From contig CALEZT010000072.1 of NCBI GenBank assembly GCA_937927975.1, positions 1 through 64,000 on the forward strand: DNA of 64,000 nt. Direction: 5' to 3'. Below are positions 9,317-18,509 of this stretch, piece after piece; within the stretch, counting starts at the first letter, position 1; each line of letters starts with the position of its first letter. The notes below the pieces were generated by a model. The model made no database searches. It saw only the letters and a list, made by a program, of their open reading frames with translations, and was not told where the DNA came from. Made by a program: the position numbers and the translations under genes. The DNA is from an uncultured Phycisphaerales bacterium (GTDB lineage Bacteria > Planctomycetota > Phycisphaerae > Sedimentisphaerales > Anaerobacaceae).

Positions 9317-9456
9317 CCCTCGGATGCAACCAGCCCTCGATACGCGCGCAACTGCGGTCATGCGCCCCGTGCCCCCTCTTCTCTTGCTTCCCACTTGACA
9401 CTTCAGACTTCAAACTAGTCCCGATACGCCCTCACGGGTACATTGCGACCGCCAGA

Positions 9457-10539
9457 TCACGCGAATTCCTGCAGCAGGGCGAGCAGCTTGCGGTCGAGCT
9501 TGTGGCCGTGGAAGTCCTCGTAGGCGACGTCGGTCCGGCCGGAATCGAGGATGCCGAACGAGCCGCGGAAGTTCCACAGGGCCAGGCCGATGTTGTGGCT
9601 CGTGAGGATCTCCAGAACGTCGCGAAGCCAGCGGAGCGTGACTTCGTGCGGCGTCTTGTTGAAGGTCCCGCCTTCGCCGCAGTGGACGCCGACGCCTTTG
9701 CGGGCCAGGTCCGCCCACCGCGCGTAGAACTCCTCCAGCCGCTTGCGGTCCCAGCCGTGACCCGGCCAGGCGGGCTCGGGATAGTCTTTGTAGTTCACCC
9801 ACGAGGCTCCCGCATGGCTGACGAACATGGGCTGATAGGCCCGTGTGCTCTGGGCGATGCCCAGGTCCGCCAGTTCCGGCGCAGGGTCGTTGCCCCAACT
9901 CATGCCGTCGGCGACGACGAGGCGGTCGGGACTGATCTGGCGAATCGCGGCCACCGTCGCGCGGACCACCCGCTCGTGGTCCGCCCGGCTCATCTGCGGG
10001 CCGATCGAAGGCGGCTCGTTGATCAGGTCGAAGCTGAGCTTGTCTTTCGAGATGCCCTTGTATCGCTTGGCCATGAGCTGCCAGTGGAAGCAGAAGGCGT
10101 CGAGCGCGGACTGGTCCTTCCAGAGGCTGTGCGGCTCGGTGAACTCGCGGTTGACCGAATAGCCCGGCCCGCGATGGAAGTTCAGGCTCACGTGCAGGCC
10201 GTACTGGTTCGCCAGGTCGATCCCGCGGTCGAGTTTCTGGAGCATGGACTCCTTGATCTTGTAGTCGTCGCCGTCCTCGATCCAGAGCCGATAGACCGTG
10301 GGGAAGCGCACGAAGTCGAACCCGAAGTCCCGAATCCACTTGAAGTCGTCCTCGGGGAACTCCGCCTGGCTGCGCATCGTGAACATGTCCAGCAGGTTGA
10401 ACCCCCGCCAGCGGGGGATCGCGGTCTGCGCCTTGCCCTGAGGATTCGATTGACTCTGCTGCTGCCCCAGCGCAGGCAACCCGATCGCGGCCGAACCCAC
10501 CACTGCCTGTTTCAGAAACTCCCGGCGAGTACTCCTCAT
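9457..10539 (-). CDS. Exported GH5-family glycoside hydrolase
   Basis: 360 residues. The N-terminus RREFLKQAVVGSAAIGLPAL is a twin-arginine signal, so the folded enzyme is exported. The TIM-barrel body has the GH5 marks: WIRDFGFDFVRFP, an N-H pair around VSLNFHRGPGY, the acid/base Glu175 in FDLINEP, a YQPMFVSHAG strand, and the nucleophile Glu289 in VGVHCGEGGTF. The family hydrolyses beta-1,4-glucans, mannans and related chains; the subfamily is not clear from sequence alone. It is monocistronic and bracketed by direct copies of a composite repeat, which could let it be lost or gained by recombination. Confidence 0.9.
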   Translation of the reverse strand: MRSTRREFLKQAVVGSAAIGLPALGQQQSQSNPQGKAQTAIPRWRGFNLLDMFTMRSQAEFPEDDFKWIRDFGFDFVRFPTVYRLWIEDGDDYKIKESMLQKLDRGIDLANQYGLHVSLNFHRGPGYSVNREFTEPHSLWKDQSALDAFCFHWQLMAKRYKGISKDKLSFDLINEPPSIGPQMSRADHERVVRATVAAIRQISPDRLVVADGMSWGNDPAPELADLGIAQSTRAYQPMFVSHAGASWVNYKDYPEPAWPGHGWDRKRLEEFYARWADLARKGVGVHCGEGGTFNKTPHEVTLRWLRDVLEILTSHNIGLALWNFRGSFGILDSGRTDVAYEDFHGHKLDRKLLALLQEFA

Positions 10540-10549
10540 TCCGACACCT

Positions 10550-10807
10550 CCCGTTCGTAGTGACGCCGTAAAGCGTTGTTTTTCGCGGTTTCCAGTGTGA
10601 AGTTCGAAGTGTCAAGTCGGAGACTTCGATGTCCGGCTCTTGTGGCCCGACGAGCGAGACTTCAAACTCACCACTGTGGTCCCATTCTCTCGCATAATCG
10701 CCTGCCTGGCAACCGCCTGATTTCGGTTTCACGCTTGCCTCCAAGGGGGAATGAAGCGAAACCGCCGGACCGACTGACGGCGTTTTCCGCCTTGGGGATA
10801 CCAGCGG
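10550..10807. repeat. Right copy of composite repeat flanking the GH5 gene
   Basis: The 29-bp element at 10550-10578 matches 9131-9159 in the same orientation. A CAGTGTGAAGTTCGAAGTGT string follows at 10593-10617, and a TTGGGGATACCAG core at 10792-10804 flanked by CCGC/GCGG. The order matches the left copy. The whole 10540-10970 interval has no gene that I can support. Confidence 0.6.
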
Positions 10808-10970
10808 AGAGGGAGAACAAACCAATCCTGGCCGTACGGACGGACAACCACGCGACCCGGCCCGCCGACAAACTTGGCACATCGGGATCTCACATGGCCT
10901 CGTCACCGGCGGCAAGGGGACAGCGTCCGGCGTGGAAGCCGCCGAGCGGCACTTGTCTCCGCTGTCGCGA

Positions 10971-11423
10971 TCAGCTCCGGGCGTCGGGTTGCGCCTCGGT
11001 CGGGGGCGTCTGGGGGGGCTTTGTCCTTGGGGATTTGACCGCGAAGACGAACAGCCCGATGCCCAGGACGCCGAGAACGAGCCCGCCGAGAGGGCTCTCG
11101 TTGGCGTCCCCGTTGATCGTGGGGGCCGCGGGAAGGTATCGGATGGGGATCGTGGCGCCTACGTTCGGAAGGGTGGCCGCGTTGTACACCTTCTTTCGCG
11201 TCAGGCTGCCGGTGTAGTCCTTGCCGTCGACGGCGAATCGATAGGCGATCTGATAGTTGTGGTCCATGGGGTCGTCCTGTTGGCCGACGGCTTTCTCCAC
11301 GTTGGTGACCGTGGCTTGCGCCGGTCTTCCTGCCACCCGCAACGCGGCGCTTCGCAGAGCCAGCGCGACCAGCAGGACGCCCACGCCTGTCAGGACCAGA
11401 CGGGTCTTTCCGGATTTTGACAT
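10971..11423 (-). CDS. DUF3592-type membrane protein
   Basis: 150 residues with a membrane helix near each end (about 8-27 and 112-132). The soluble middle has the pattern of DUF3592 domains: a RPAQATVTNVE strand, a NYQIAYRFAVDGKDYTG strand pair, and a PIRYLPAAPTINGD strand. Function of the family is unknown. The ATG at 11423 is chosen because AGGTG precedes it; a GTG two codons upstream is an alternative. It lies 75 bp downstream of der on the same strand and could share its transcript. Confidence 0.75.
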   Translation of the reverse strand: MSKSGKTRLVLTGVGVLLVALALRSAALRVAGRPAQATVTNVEKAVGQQDDPMDHNYQIAYRFAVDGKDYTGSLTRKKVYNAATLPNVGATIPIRYLPAAPTINGDANESPLGGLVLGVLGIGLFVFAVKSPRTKPPQTPPTEAQPDARS

Positions 11424-11498
11424 GAGCACCTCGAAAAACGGATACGCGACAGTTTGCGGCCTTCCCCCCTTGCTGTCGAGGGCGGTGACGGCCGGGTC

Positions 11499-12839
11499 TT
11501 ACTCCTTGGGGTGATCCCGGCGGGTGTCCTTGGGACGGGCCAGGATCCGGATCGGGACTTCGGGGATCGGCAGGAGCTCCCGCAGGCGGCCCGCGAGGAA
11601 GCGGCGATAGTTGTCGTCGAACAGGCCGGGGTCGTTCACGAACATCATGAACGTCACCGGGTTCGTCGCGACCTGCGTCACGTAGTAGATCTTCGGCCAC
11701 TTCGCGGACGATCGGCGGACGCCTGTCCGCTCGTTGCGGATGATCTCGAACGCGCGGTTGAGCCGGCCGGTGCCGATCTGCGTCGTCGCCTGCTTGAACA
11801 GCTCGGCCGACAGGTCCAGCGTGCTCTGGACGTTCTTGCCGGTCGTCGCGGTCGTGAACGACAGCGGAGCGTACTTGAGCGAGGGCAACATCTTCGTCAG
11901 GTAGTCCTCGTAGTCCCCTGTGGCGGCCACGTCCTTGGCGAGGTCCCACTTGTTGACCACGATGATACAGGTCTTGTACTCCTCGAAGATCAGTCGCGAG
12001 AGCACCTTGTCCGGCTGCGAGACCGGCTCGGTCGCGTCGATCAGGAACCACACGACGTCGGCCCGCTTGATCGACTTGGTCGCGCGGACGCTGCTGTAGA
12101 ACTCGATGTCGTTGGCCATCTTGCCCTTCTTGCGGACGCCGGCGGTGTCGATCACGACGAGCGTCTTGCCGTCCTTTTCGATCCGCACGTCGACCGCGTC
12201 GCGGGTCGTGCCGGGCACCTCGCTGACGATCACGCGCTCGGAGCCTGCGATGGCGTTGACGATGCTGCTCTTGCCGGCGTTGCGCTTGCCGACGATGGCG
12301 ATCTTCATGATCGGCTCGGGCGGCGCGCCCGCTTCCAGCAGGGGTTCGAGCCGCTCGAACAGCATATCGAGCAGGACGCCCTTGTTGAGGTTGTTCTGGG
12401 CCGAGACGCAGAGGAACTCGCCGAAGCCCAGGCGGGTGAACTCGCCCGCTGCGGAGAACATCTTGCCGCTGTCGGCCTTGTTCGCGACGCCCAGCACGTC
12501 GAGGTCGTGCTTGCGGAGCAGTTCGGCGATCTTGGCGTCCAGGGGCGTGATGCCCTCGCGGATATCGACGACGAACAGCACCAGGTCCGCGGTGGCGATC
12601 GCCTGGAGGATCTGGCCTTCGATGTGGTCGCTGAGCTGGTCGGAATCGACGATGCCGTAGCCGCCGGTGTCGATCAGCTCGAAGAACTTGTCGCTGCGCC
12701 CGATGAACGTGCTGACGCGATCGCGCGTGACGCCCGCGGTCGGGTCCACGATGCTGATCATCTCTCCGGCCAACGCGTTGAGCAGACTGCTCTTGCCCAC
12801 GTTGGGCCGACCCATTATCGCAACTACCGGCAAACCCAT
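11499..12839 (-). CDS. der: Ribosome-associated GTPase Der (EngA)
   Basis: 446 residues with two tandem G domains, the hallmark of Der. The first has GRPNVGKSS near residues 10-18 and a DTGG G3. The second has GKRNAGKSS near 185 and DTAG, with NKWD as its G4. A C-terminal KH-like domain ends with RPKDTRR. Der acts late in assembly of the 50S ribosomal subunit. The ATG at 12839 (MGLPVVAIMGRPNVG) fits family length and follows CAGGGA; an upstream 27-codon extension is not conserved-looking. The first domain has NKAD as its G4 as expected. Confidence 0.96.
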   Translation of the reverse strand: MGLPVVAIMGRPNVGKSSLLNALAGEMISIVDPTAGVTRDRVSTFIGRSDKFFELIDTGGYGIVDSDQLSDHIEGQILQAIATADLVLFVVDIREGITPLDAKIAELLRKHDLDVLGVANKADSGKMFSAAGEFTRLGFGEFLCVSAQNNLNKGVLLDMLFERLEPLLEAGAPPEPIMKIAIVGKRNAGKSSIVNAIAGSERVIVSEVPGTTRDAVDVRIEKDGKTLVVIDTAGVRKKGKMANDIEFYSSVRATKSIKRADVVWFLIDATEPVSQPDKVLSRLIFEEYKTCIIVVNKWDLAKDVAATGDYEDYLTKMLPSLKYAPLSFTTATTGKNVQSTLDLSAELFKQATTQIGTGRLNRAFEIIRNERTGVRRSSAKWPKIYYVTQVATNPVTFMMFVNDPGLFDDNYRRFLAGRLRELLPIPEVPIRILARPKDTRRDHPKE

Positions 12840-13011
12840 AAATCCCTGTTCCGAACGAATCCAGATTCCAGACACCGCAGGCAGAATTGTACTCAACCGA
12901 CGGCCCGACGCAAAGGACAACCTTCACAAAGCGCGCAAAACCCTGATGTTCCGAAACTTATGCGCGTGCAGCGAGACGCCAGGCCAGGCGACAATCTTTC
13001 GGAAATCCCCC

Positions 13012-13040
13012 TTGACATCCTCCGGAGGCCGCGTTAAGAT
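13012..13040 (+). promoter_or_regulatory. Strong sigma-70 promoter of candidate small RNA
   Basis: TTGACA (13012-13017), 17-bp spacer, TAAGAT (13035-13040). This is the closest match to the vegetative consensus in the window, yet no gene starts downstream on this strand for 3 kb. A terminator ends about 100 bp further on. Confidence 0.7.
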
Positions 13041-13046
13041 AGGCAT

Positions 13047-13145
13047 GTTCCGGTTGCGAGAGGACCAAATTTTGAGAACGGCAAGCGGTCTTTACCCGAC
13101 CCTTGCGATTCGGCCGCGGACACACCTCCACGGCCTTTTTTGTTT
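13047..13145 (+). ncRNA. Candidate small non-coding RNA (~100 nt)
   Basis: Defined by the promoter at 13012-13040 and an intrinsic terminator at 13112-13145. The expected transcript is about 99 nt. It contains GGACC...GGTC pairing potential (about 13061-13090). I do not see the conserved apical loop of SRP RNA, a 6S bulge or a tmRNA tRNA-like end. An ATG-initiated frame exists but runs past the terminator, so a peptide is unlikely. It sits just upstream of, and divergent from, der. No known family is claimed. Confidence 0.5.
13112..13145 (+). terminator. Intrinsic terminator of candidate sRNA
   Basis: GGCCGCGG (13112-13119) pairs with CCACGGCC (13128-13135) with one mismatch, followed directly by TTTTTTGTTT. 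Confidence 0.7.
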
Positions 13146-13401
13146 CCACCCGTCGGCGTTTCTAACAGGGTTTCGGATAGTACGCCGGAAGGCCGGGCAA
13201 GAACGGAAAGTCGGCCGGGTCAAACCTAACTCATTTACAGAAAACAGCTTATGAACGGCCCTTTCGACGCCGGAATCGGATTCCCCTTTCCCCTGTCGTG
13301 ATGATGTCGTCATTGTGGTAGAGATAGTGCCTCCCGTCCCGGCGTTTTCGCAGGCGGGGTCTCAACGACAGGTTTCACGGGCTGTGGCCATGGAGGGCCG
13401 C

Positions 13402-13646
13402 AGCCCGAATTGTTTTGGGCTCATCCGGTCTCCGCGTAATTCGATCCCGCCCGAAGCGGGCGGGCCTGGGAGATTTTGCGCTTTTCGCCGGCAGCATGGA
13501 CGGCGTGCCACGCACGCCTGGCGGGTGACCCGTGGCCGGTGTCTCGGATCACCTTTCCATGCTACTGGCTCAAAGCGGAAAATCTCCTCCGCACGCCGCT
13601 TGGGGCGTGCCGGAACCACAGAAGTATGCGAGAATCGGATGAGCCC
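13402..13646. repeat. Large cruciform-like inverted-repeat element
   Basis: Nested symmetry is plain. Outer arms GGGCTCATCCG (13417-13427) and CGGATGAGCCC (13636-13646) are perfect complements 208 bp apart. Inside them, 32-nt arms at 13469-13500 and 13556-13587 match at 27 of 32 positions. Each side also has its own local hairpin: CCCGCCC/GGGCGGG at 13446-13464 and GCACGCC/GGCGTGC at 13591-13610. The result could fold as a four-way cruciform in DNA or a branched RNA on either strand. No transposase is nearby. The flanks 13150-13400 and 13650-14018 show no gene. Confidence 0.7.
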
Positions 13647-14018
13647 GTTCTCTTTCGCGACGCGGCCCCAGTTGCATGGCGACTGCGATCTCAGGGGGCG
13701 TTGCCTCTTCGGCTCGTCTCGTTTGGCATGTGCTCAAACGTGCCGTATACTTTCCGTGTAAGGGGTAATCAAGAGCCAGTACAAGACTGCAAACAGGAAT
13801 TCTTCCGATACTCCTTCCTTCTAGGGGGGGCGGCAGACCGTTCAAGGCTATGGGGGGTCGGCTGTCTCCCTATTTTTCTGCGCGGCCTCGGTCCGCCCCC
13901 TCGCCGGCCGGATTCCCGGGTCTTCCCGCCGGGACCATCTGACGCTCGACCACGCCAGTAGCGGCAGTCGATGATGGCAGACGTTAGGCTTGCCTCTGCC
14001 CGGAGGATCCCGCGGAAG

Positions 14019-14750
14019 CTATTCCTTCTTCTTGCCGCCGAAGATGGTTCGGCCCAGATTGATGGCCTTGTCGAGGACGTTCGTGATCTCTCCGACCGTC
14101 TCCTTGGGCAGGACGCCGCTGCTCTGTTCGGCAACGCTCTGAGCGACCGCTAGAAAGACCTTGCTGATCAATAGGGCGGTGTCCATCCGTTCATTGCGGC
14201 CCAGATCGGTCATGGTGATCGAGGCGATCTTGAAGTCCACCGTCTGTGCCTGCTGGCCGGGGAGGGCGGGCAGGCTGATGTGGACGACGATGTCCGGCGA
14301 GATTGTGAGCTTGTCGATGATCAGACGTTTGCCTGTGGGCTCGCGGGGCTCCCGCAGGGGTTTGATGACTTCGTAGAGGTTGTTCTGCAGCCCTTTCTGC
14401 TCGACGAAGACCTCCATGCCGTTGAGGGTCATGTCCTGGATGACCACTGCGTCGCCGAAGAGCGAACCGGCGTCGGCCTTGACGCTCACCGCCTGGAGCG
14501 TCAGGAGGGCCGGACCTTCGTAGCCCTGCGGATTCTTCACCGTGAGGCCCTGGAGACCGAGGGTGCCGCCGAGGAACGAGACGTCGGCGTCCCCGACCAG
14601 GACAGGCACGTTGAGCGTCTTGGCGCCGGCCGACTCGACGGCGCTCTTGACCGCTCGATCCGCGAAGATCATCGCGCCGATGACGCCGACGATGATCAGG
14701 ACCGCCAGAATGCCCAGAAACGTCACGATCCGCTTGAACAGCCTTCTCAT
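14019..14750 (-). CDS. AsmA/DUF748-like membrane-anchored protein
   Basis: 243 residues: one N-terminal membrane helix (about 10-31), then a beta-rich region. LLTLQAVSVKADAGSLFGDAVVIQDMTLNGMEV is the repeated strand pattern of AsmA and DUF748 proteins, which lie in the periplasm and are linked to lipid transport between membranes. It is much shorter than classical AsmA. It lies 40 bp downstream of murA on the same strand, so it is probably co-transcribed with this cell-wall gene. The ATG at 14750 follows GAGGGAG. The tail ends in a lysine-rich GGKKKE. Confidence 0.75.
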   Translation of the reverse strand: MRRLFKRIVTFLGILAVLIIVGVIGAMIFADRAVKSAVESAGAKTLNVPVLVGDADVSFLGGTLGLQGLTVKNPQGYEGPALLTLQAVSVKADAGSLFGDAVVIQDMTLNGMEVFVEQKGLQNNLYEVIKPLREPREPTGKRLIIDKLTISPDIVVHISLPALPGQQAQTVDFKIASITMTDLGRNERMDTALLISKVFLAVAQSVAEQSSGVLPKETVGEITNVLDKAINLGRTIFGGKKKE

Positions 14751-14790
14751 ATCGACTCCCTCGCACAGAACGGTCGCACGCGACCCGCGG

Positions 14791-16068
14791 TCAGACGGTC
14801 CCGCCCTCTTCCCGGCGGATGTTGGCGCCGATGGCGTTGAACCGCTGCTCGATCCGCTCATAGCCGCGGTCGATGTGGTAGACGCGGTTGATCGTCGTCG
14901 TCCCCTCCGCGGCCAGCGCCGCCACCACCAGGGCCGCGGAGGCCCGCAGGTCCGAGGCCATCACAGGGGCCGCGATCAGCTTCTTGACGCCCGCCACGAT
15001 CACCGCCGAGCCCTCTTTGCGGAGGTTGGCGGCCATGCGGTTCAGTTCCGCCACGTGGAGGAAGCGGTCGGGGAAGATCTTCTCGACCACGACGCTGTTG
15101 CCGTGGGCCAGGGAAAGCAGGGCCATGAACTGGGCCTGGAGGTCGGTCGGGAAGCCGGGATAGGGCTGGGTCGTGATGTCCGCAGGCTGGAAGTCCTCGG
15201 ACCCGGCGACGGTGCAGCCGTCGCCGTTGGCTTCGACCGTGATGCCGATGATCCGCAGGCGATCGACGACCGCCATCATGTCCTCGAGGCGACAGTGGCT
15301 GATGTGCACCTCGCCCCCGGTGATGCCGGCGGCGCACATGAAGGTGCCCGCTTCGATGCGGTCGGGGATCACGCGGTACTGAACGGGGTGCAGGTGGCTG
15401 ACGCCGTCGATGACCAGGCGCGGCGAGCCGATGCCGGTGATGCGGGCGCCCATCACGTTGAGGCAGTTGGCCAGGTCGGTGATCTCGGGCTCGCAGGCCG
15501 CGGATTCGATGACTGTTCGGCCCTTGGCCAGCGTCGCGGCCATCAGCACGTTGGCGGTGCCCAGGACGGTGGAGCCGAACGGGCCGCCCATGAAGATGCT
15601 GGCGCCTTTGAGCCCGCCGGGGGCCTCGGCGATGACGTAGCCGGCCTTGAGGTGGATCTGGGCGCCGAGCTGGCGGAGGCCGTTGAGGTGCAGGTCGATG
15701 GGCCGGTCGCCGATGGCGCAGCCGCCGGGCATGGAGACTTCAACCCTTCCGCACCGGGCCAGGATCGGTCCGAGAATGCAGACGCTCGCTCGCATCTTGC
15801 GAACGATGTCGTAGGGCCCGACCGGGTTGTCGATCGTCGTGGCGTCGATCGTCAGCGTCCCGTCTTCGAGCCGCTCGACGTGGCAGCCCATGTGGTCGAT
15901 CAGATCCTTGAACACGCTGATGTCGGACAGTCGGGGAACGCCCAGCAGCGTGGACCGACCGGGCGCCAGCAGGGCCGCCGCCATAATGGGCAGCGAGGCG
16001 TTTTTCGAACCGTTGACGTCAACTTCGCCGGCCAGTCGGACCGGGCCTTCTATCTGGAATACGTCCAT
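14791..16068 (-). CDS. murA: UDP-N-acetylglucosamine 1-carboxyvinyltransferase
   Basis: 425 residues, normal MurA length. It transfers enolpyruvate from PEP to UDP-GlcNAc, the first committed step of peptidoglycan synthesis. The substrate-binding GSKNASLPIMAA is near residues 20-31. The catalytic loop PGGCAIGDRP has Cys117, so the enzyme should be fosfomycin-sensitive at this residue (Asp at this position gives natural resistance). DLRASAALVVAAL occurs near the C-terminus as expected. Its presence agrees with planctomycetes having peptidoglycan. It diverges from the CAAX protease gene. Confidence 0.96.
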   Translation of the reverse strand: MDVFQIEGPVRLAGEVDVNGSKNASLPIMAAALLAPGRSTLLGVPRLSDISVFKDLIDHMGCHVERLEDGTLTIDATTIDNPVGPYDIVRKMRASVCILGPILARCGRVEVSMPGGCAIGDRPIDLHLNGLRQLGAQIHLKAGYVIAEAPGGLKGASIFMGGPFGSTVLGTANVLMAATLAKGRTVIESAACEPEITDLANCLNVMGARITGIGSPRLVIDGVSHLHPVQYRVIPDRIEAGTFMCAAGITGGEVHISHCRLEDMMAVVDRLRIIGITVEANGDGCTVAGSEDFQPADITTQPYPGFPTDLQAQFMALLSLAHGNSVVVEKIFPDRFLHVAELNRMAANLRKEGSAVIVAGVKKLIAAPVMASDLRASAALVVAALAAEGTTTINRVYHIDRGYERIEQRFNAIGANIRREEGGTV

Positions 16069-16186
16069 GATTTGTTTTACTATCCGTGCTCAATCACTTA
16101 CCATTTGCTGGGGCGGCGCGACGTTGCGGCCTCCTGTTTCCGAGCTATCATAGTACATCGGCAATCCCAAATGTAAATCGTGAACT

Positions 16187-17038
16187 GTGTCGAGCCCAGT
16201 CGAACAACAAGTTGGACCGGCCTCCCTGGCGGACCTGATCCCGATCGCAGCGGGCGTCGCCCTGTTCGCCTGGTGGCTGCTGAGCACCTCCCTGGGTCGG
16301 ACCTCCCTGGTCCAGTCCAGACCTCGGCGCAACAGCATGGGTCTGCTGTTGCCGTTCGCGGTGTTCTTCGTCTGGGTCCTGACGCAGGAGATGCTTCGCA
16401 TGATCGTCGTGCCGCTGGCCCGTCGGCTGTCTGACTCAGGAGCGTCCATCCTGCTCGGCGCCGCCGGGGCGGTGGGTTCACTGATGCTCGTGGCCCTGGT
16501 CTTGATCGTGGCTCGGATGGCCTTCGCTCGGGGCCTCAAGGGACTTGGCCTGCGGGTTCGGACCATTCCCCAGGACCTGGCGCACGCCTTCCTGACTTTG
16601 CTGGGGGTCTGGCCGCTCGTGGCGGCGGCCATGAGCCTGACCATCCTGGTCCTGAAGGCCTTCGACGAGGGCTTCGAGGTGCCCCAGCACGAGGCCTTGC
16701 AGGTCATCACGCAGTCGAGCTCGGCGCCCCTGCAAACGCTCATGGTCGTTCTGGCTGTGGCGGTCGCCCCACTCGTCGAAGAGTTGCTCTTTCGCGGCCT
16801 CTTTCAGACAATGATCCGATCCTATGTCGGTCGCCCCTGGCCTGCGATCGTGATCGCCTCGATCCTGTTTGCGGTGATCCACCAGGACACCGAGCACTGG
16901 CCGGCATTGTTCGTCCTGGCCCTGGGTCTGGGCTACAGCTACGAGAGAAGCGGCTCGCTCCTGCGCGCCATCTTCATGCACGCCATGTTCAACAGCATCA
17001 GCATCGTCTCGGTCCTGGCGGAATCCCCCCCGACGTAG
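16187..17038 (+). CDS. CPBP (CAAX/ABI) family intramembrane metalloprotease
   Basis: 283 residues, about seven membrane helices. The three CPBP motifs are in order: EELLFRG with the catalytic Glu pair and following Arg, FAVIHQD with the first metal-binding His, and HAMFNSIS with the second His and Asn. Bacterial members cleave membrane peptides or act in immunity and stress; the substrate is unknown. It starts with GTG and lacks a clear ribosome-binding site, so the start is tentative. Confidence 0.85.
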   Translation: MSSPVEQQVGPASLADLIPIAAGVALFAWWLLSTSLGRTSLVQSRPRRNSMGLLLPFAVFFVWVLTQEMLRMIVVPLARRLSDSGASILLGAAGAVGSLMLVALVLIVARMAFARGLKGLGLRVRTIPQDLAHAFLTLLGVWPLVAAAMSLTILVLKAFDEGFEVPQHEALQVITQSSSAPLQTLMVVLAVAVAPLVEELLFRGLFQTMIRSYVGRPWPAIVIASILFAVIHQDTEHWPALFVLALGLGYSYERSGSLLRAIFMHAMFNSISIVSVLAESPPT

Positions 17039-17070
17039 GACGGGTGTTTCGTGGTCGGCGAGCGTCTTGT

Positions 17071-18306
17071 CTACTTCGCCAACGCTTCGACCGCCGCCTG
17101 TTGAAACGCTCGACGCACATCGCTGGCGTCGCTGTTCGGGAAGTTCGCCCGTTGCACCATGAGGACGTACGCGACGGCGCGGACGGGATCGATCCACGCC
17201 TGGGTGCCCCAGGCGCCGCCGTGGCCGAACGTGCCGGGCGAGAGCATGGAGGCGACGCCCTCGTGAGGTTTGCGAAGGATGCAGGTGCCGATGCCCCAGC
17301 CGTAGTTGTCGCCGCGGTTGCCGAACTCGGCCGACTGGAAGAAGCCGCAGGGGAGATCGCCCGTCTGGACGGTGCTGAGCAGTTTCATCGCGTCGTCGCT
17401 CAGATAGCGTTTGCCGTCGAGCACGCCTCCGCCCAGCAGCATCCGACAGAACCTTGCGTAGTCGGGGCCGCTGGAGTAGAGCCCGCCGTTGCCCAGCGGA
17501 GGGCAGTCGCGACCATAGCCGGCCCGGGGCAGCGTCGGTTCGAGCGAACCGGTGGCGCGGTTCTTCGCGTAGGCGGTCACGACGGACCCGTCCGCAGGGT
17601 AGAACGTGGTGCTCGTCATGCCCAGCGGATCGAAGATTCGTCGCTGCACGAACGCATCGAAGGACATTCCGCCGACCACCTCGACGATCCGTCCGGCCAG
17701 GTTGATGCCCGATTGCGAGTACTGCCACTTCGTCCCCGGCTCGTACTGCATGGGGGCCGCCAACCAGAGCGGGACCAGTTCGGCAAGCGTGCGGGCGTTG
17801 CGAGCCTCCCCGGCGGGCGCTTCGCCCAGGCCCGATGTGTGCGTGAGAATCTGGGCGATCGTGAGGTTGGCGGGTTTGCCGGAGGGAGTCTTCAAATCGG
17901 CGAAGGCCGGGATGTGCCTGGCGACCGGATCGCCGACGTTGAGCTTGCCGTCGTCCTGGAGCATCAGGACCGCCACTGCGGTGACGGGCTTGGTCATCGA
18001 GGCGATCCAGAACAACGAGTCGGGCCGCATCGGCTTTCCCGCCGCGACGTCGGCCCATCCGCTCGCCTCCAGGTGCAGGACCTTATCCTTGGCTACGACA
18101 ACGGCAACCGCCCCCGCGATTTCGCGAGCATCCATAGCCGCCTGAATCGCCTGGCCGATCTGCGGCAATCGATCCGCCTGGTCAGGTGCTCCTTGCGACG
18201 GCCCGACCGATCCCGCCATGCCAACCGCCAGCGACGCCAGGAGAACGAATCCCCACCCTGACCTCGCCCCACGACCCGCTTCGCCTGCGAATGACTGCTT
18301 TGACAT
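17071..18306 (-). CDS. Exported serine hydrolase, class C beta-lactamase fold
   Basis: 411 residues with a signal peptide (hydrophobic segment about 20-40). The three active-site motifs of the beta-lactamase/D-Ala-D-Ala carboxypeptidase C superfamily are visible: SMTK with the nucleophile Ser, YSQSG in the Tyr motif position, and HGG near residue 350. These proteins include esterases, peptidases and EstB-like enzymes, so beta-lactam hydrolysis is not implied. The ATG at 18306 follows GGAGGTAGGAGC, a strong ribosome-binding site, which excludes the nine-codon upstream extension. Confidence 0.88.
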   Translation of the reverse strand: MSKQSFAGEAGRGARSGWGFVLLASLAVGMAGSVGPSQGAPDQADRLPQIGQAIQAAMDAREIAGAVAVVVAKDKVLHLEASGWADVAAGKPMRPDSLFWIASMTKPVTAVAVLMLQDDGKLNVGDPVARHIPAFADLKTPSGKPANLTIAQILTHTSGLGEAPAGEARNARTLAELVPLWLAAPMQYEPGTKWQYSQSGINLAGRIVEVVGGMSFDAFVQRRIFDPLGMTSTTFYPADGSVVTAYAKNRATGSLEPTLPRAGYGRDCPPLGNGGLYSSGPDYARFCRMLLGGGVLDGKRYLSDDAMKLLSTVQTGDLPCGFFQSAEFGNRGDNYGWGIGTCILRKPHEGVASMLSPGTFGHGGAWGTQAWIDPVRAVAYVLMVQRANFPNSDASDVRRAFQQAAVEALAK

Positions 18307-18509
18307 GCTCCTACCTCCATTTCCACCGAGCACAGCATTGCCGACCTCCCGTCCCAGGGAGGTTCACGTGGTGAAGGATAGCGGTTTTGTGACTTTTTTC
18401 CTAGCGAACCGCCGGGCATCGCATAAAATAGGCTCCGACCCGGTGCGATGTCCCGCCGAACGCGGGGCTCGGCATGGTCGCCCGGCGGATGACGACCTGA
18501 GGTGGTGTT

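Noticed and set aside
13315..13961. Two short plus-strand frames and two minus-strand frames in the 13-14 kb gap
   Set aside because: They run through the cruciform-like element, lack ribosome-binding sites, and have no consistent reading direction.
17071..18306. Beta-lactam resistance gene
   Set aside because: The class C fold is shared by many esterases and peptidases; nothing in the sequence singles out beta-lactam hydrolysis.
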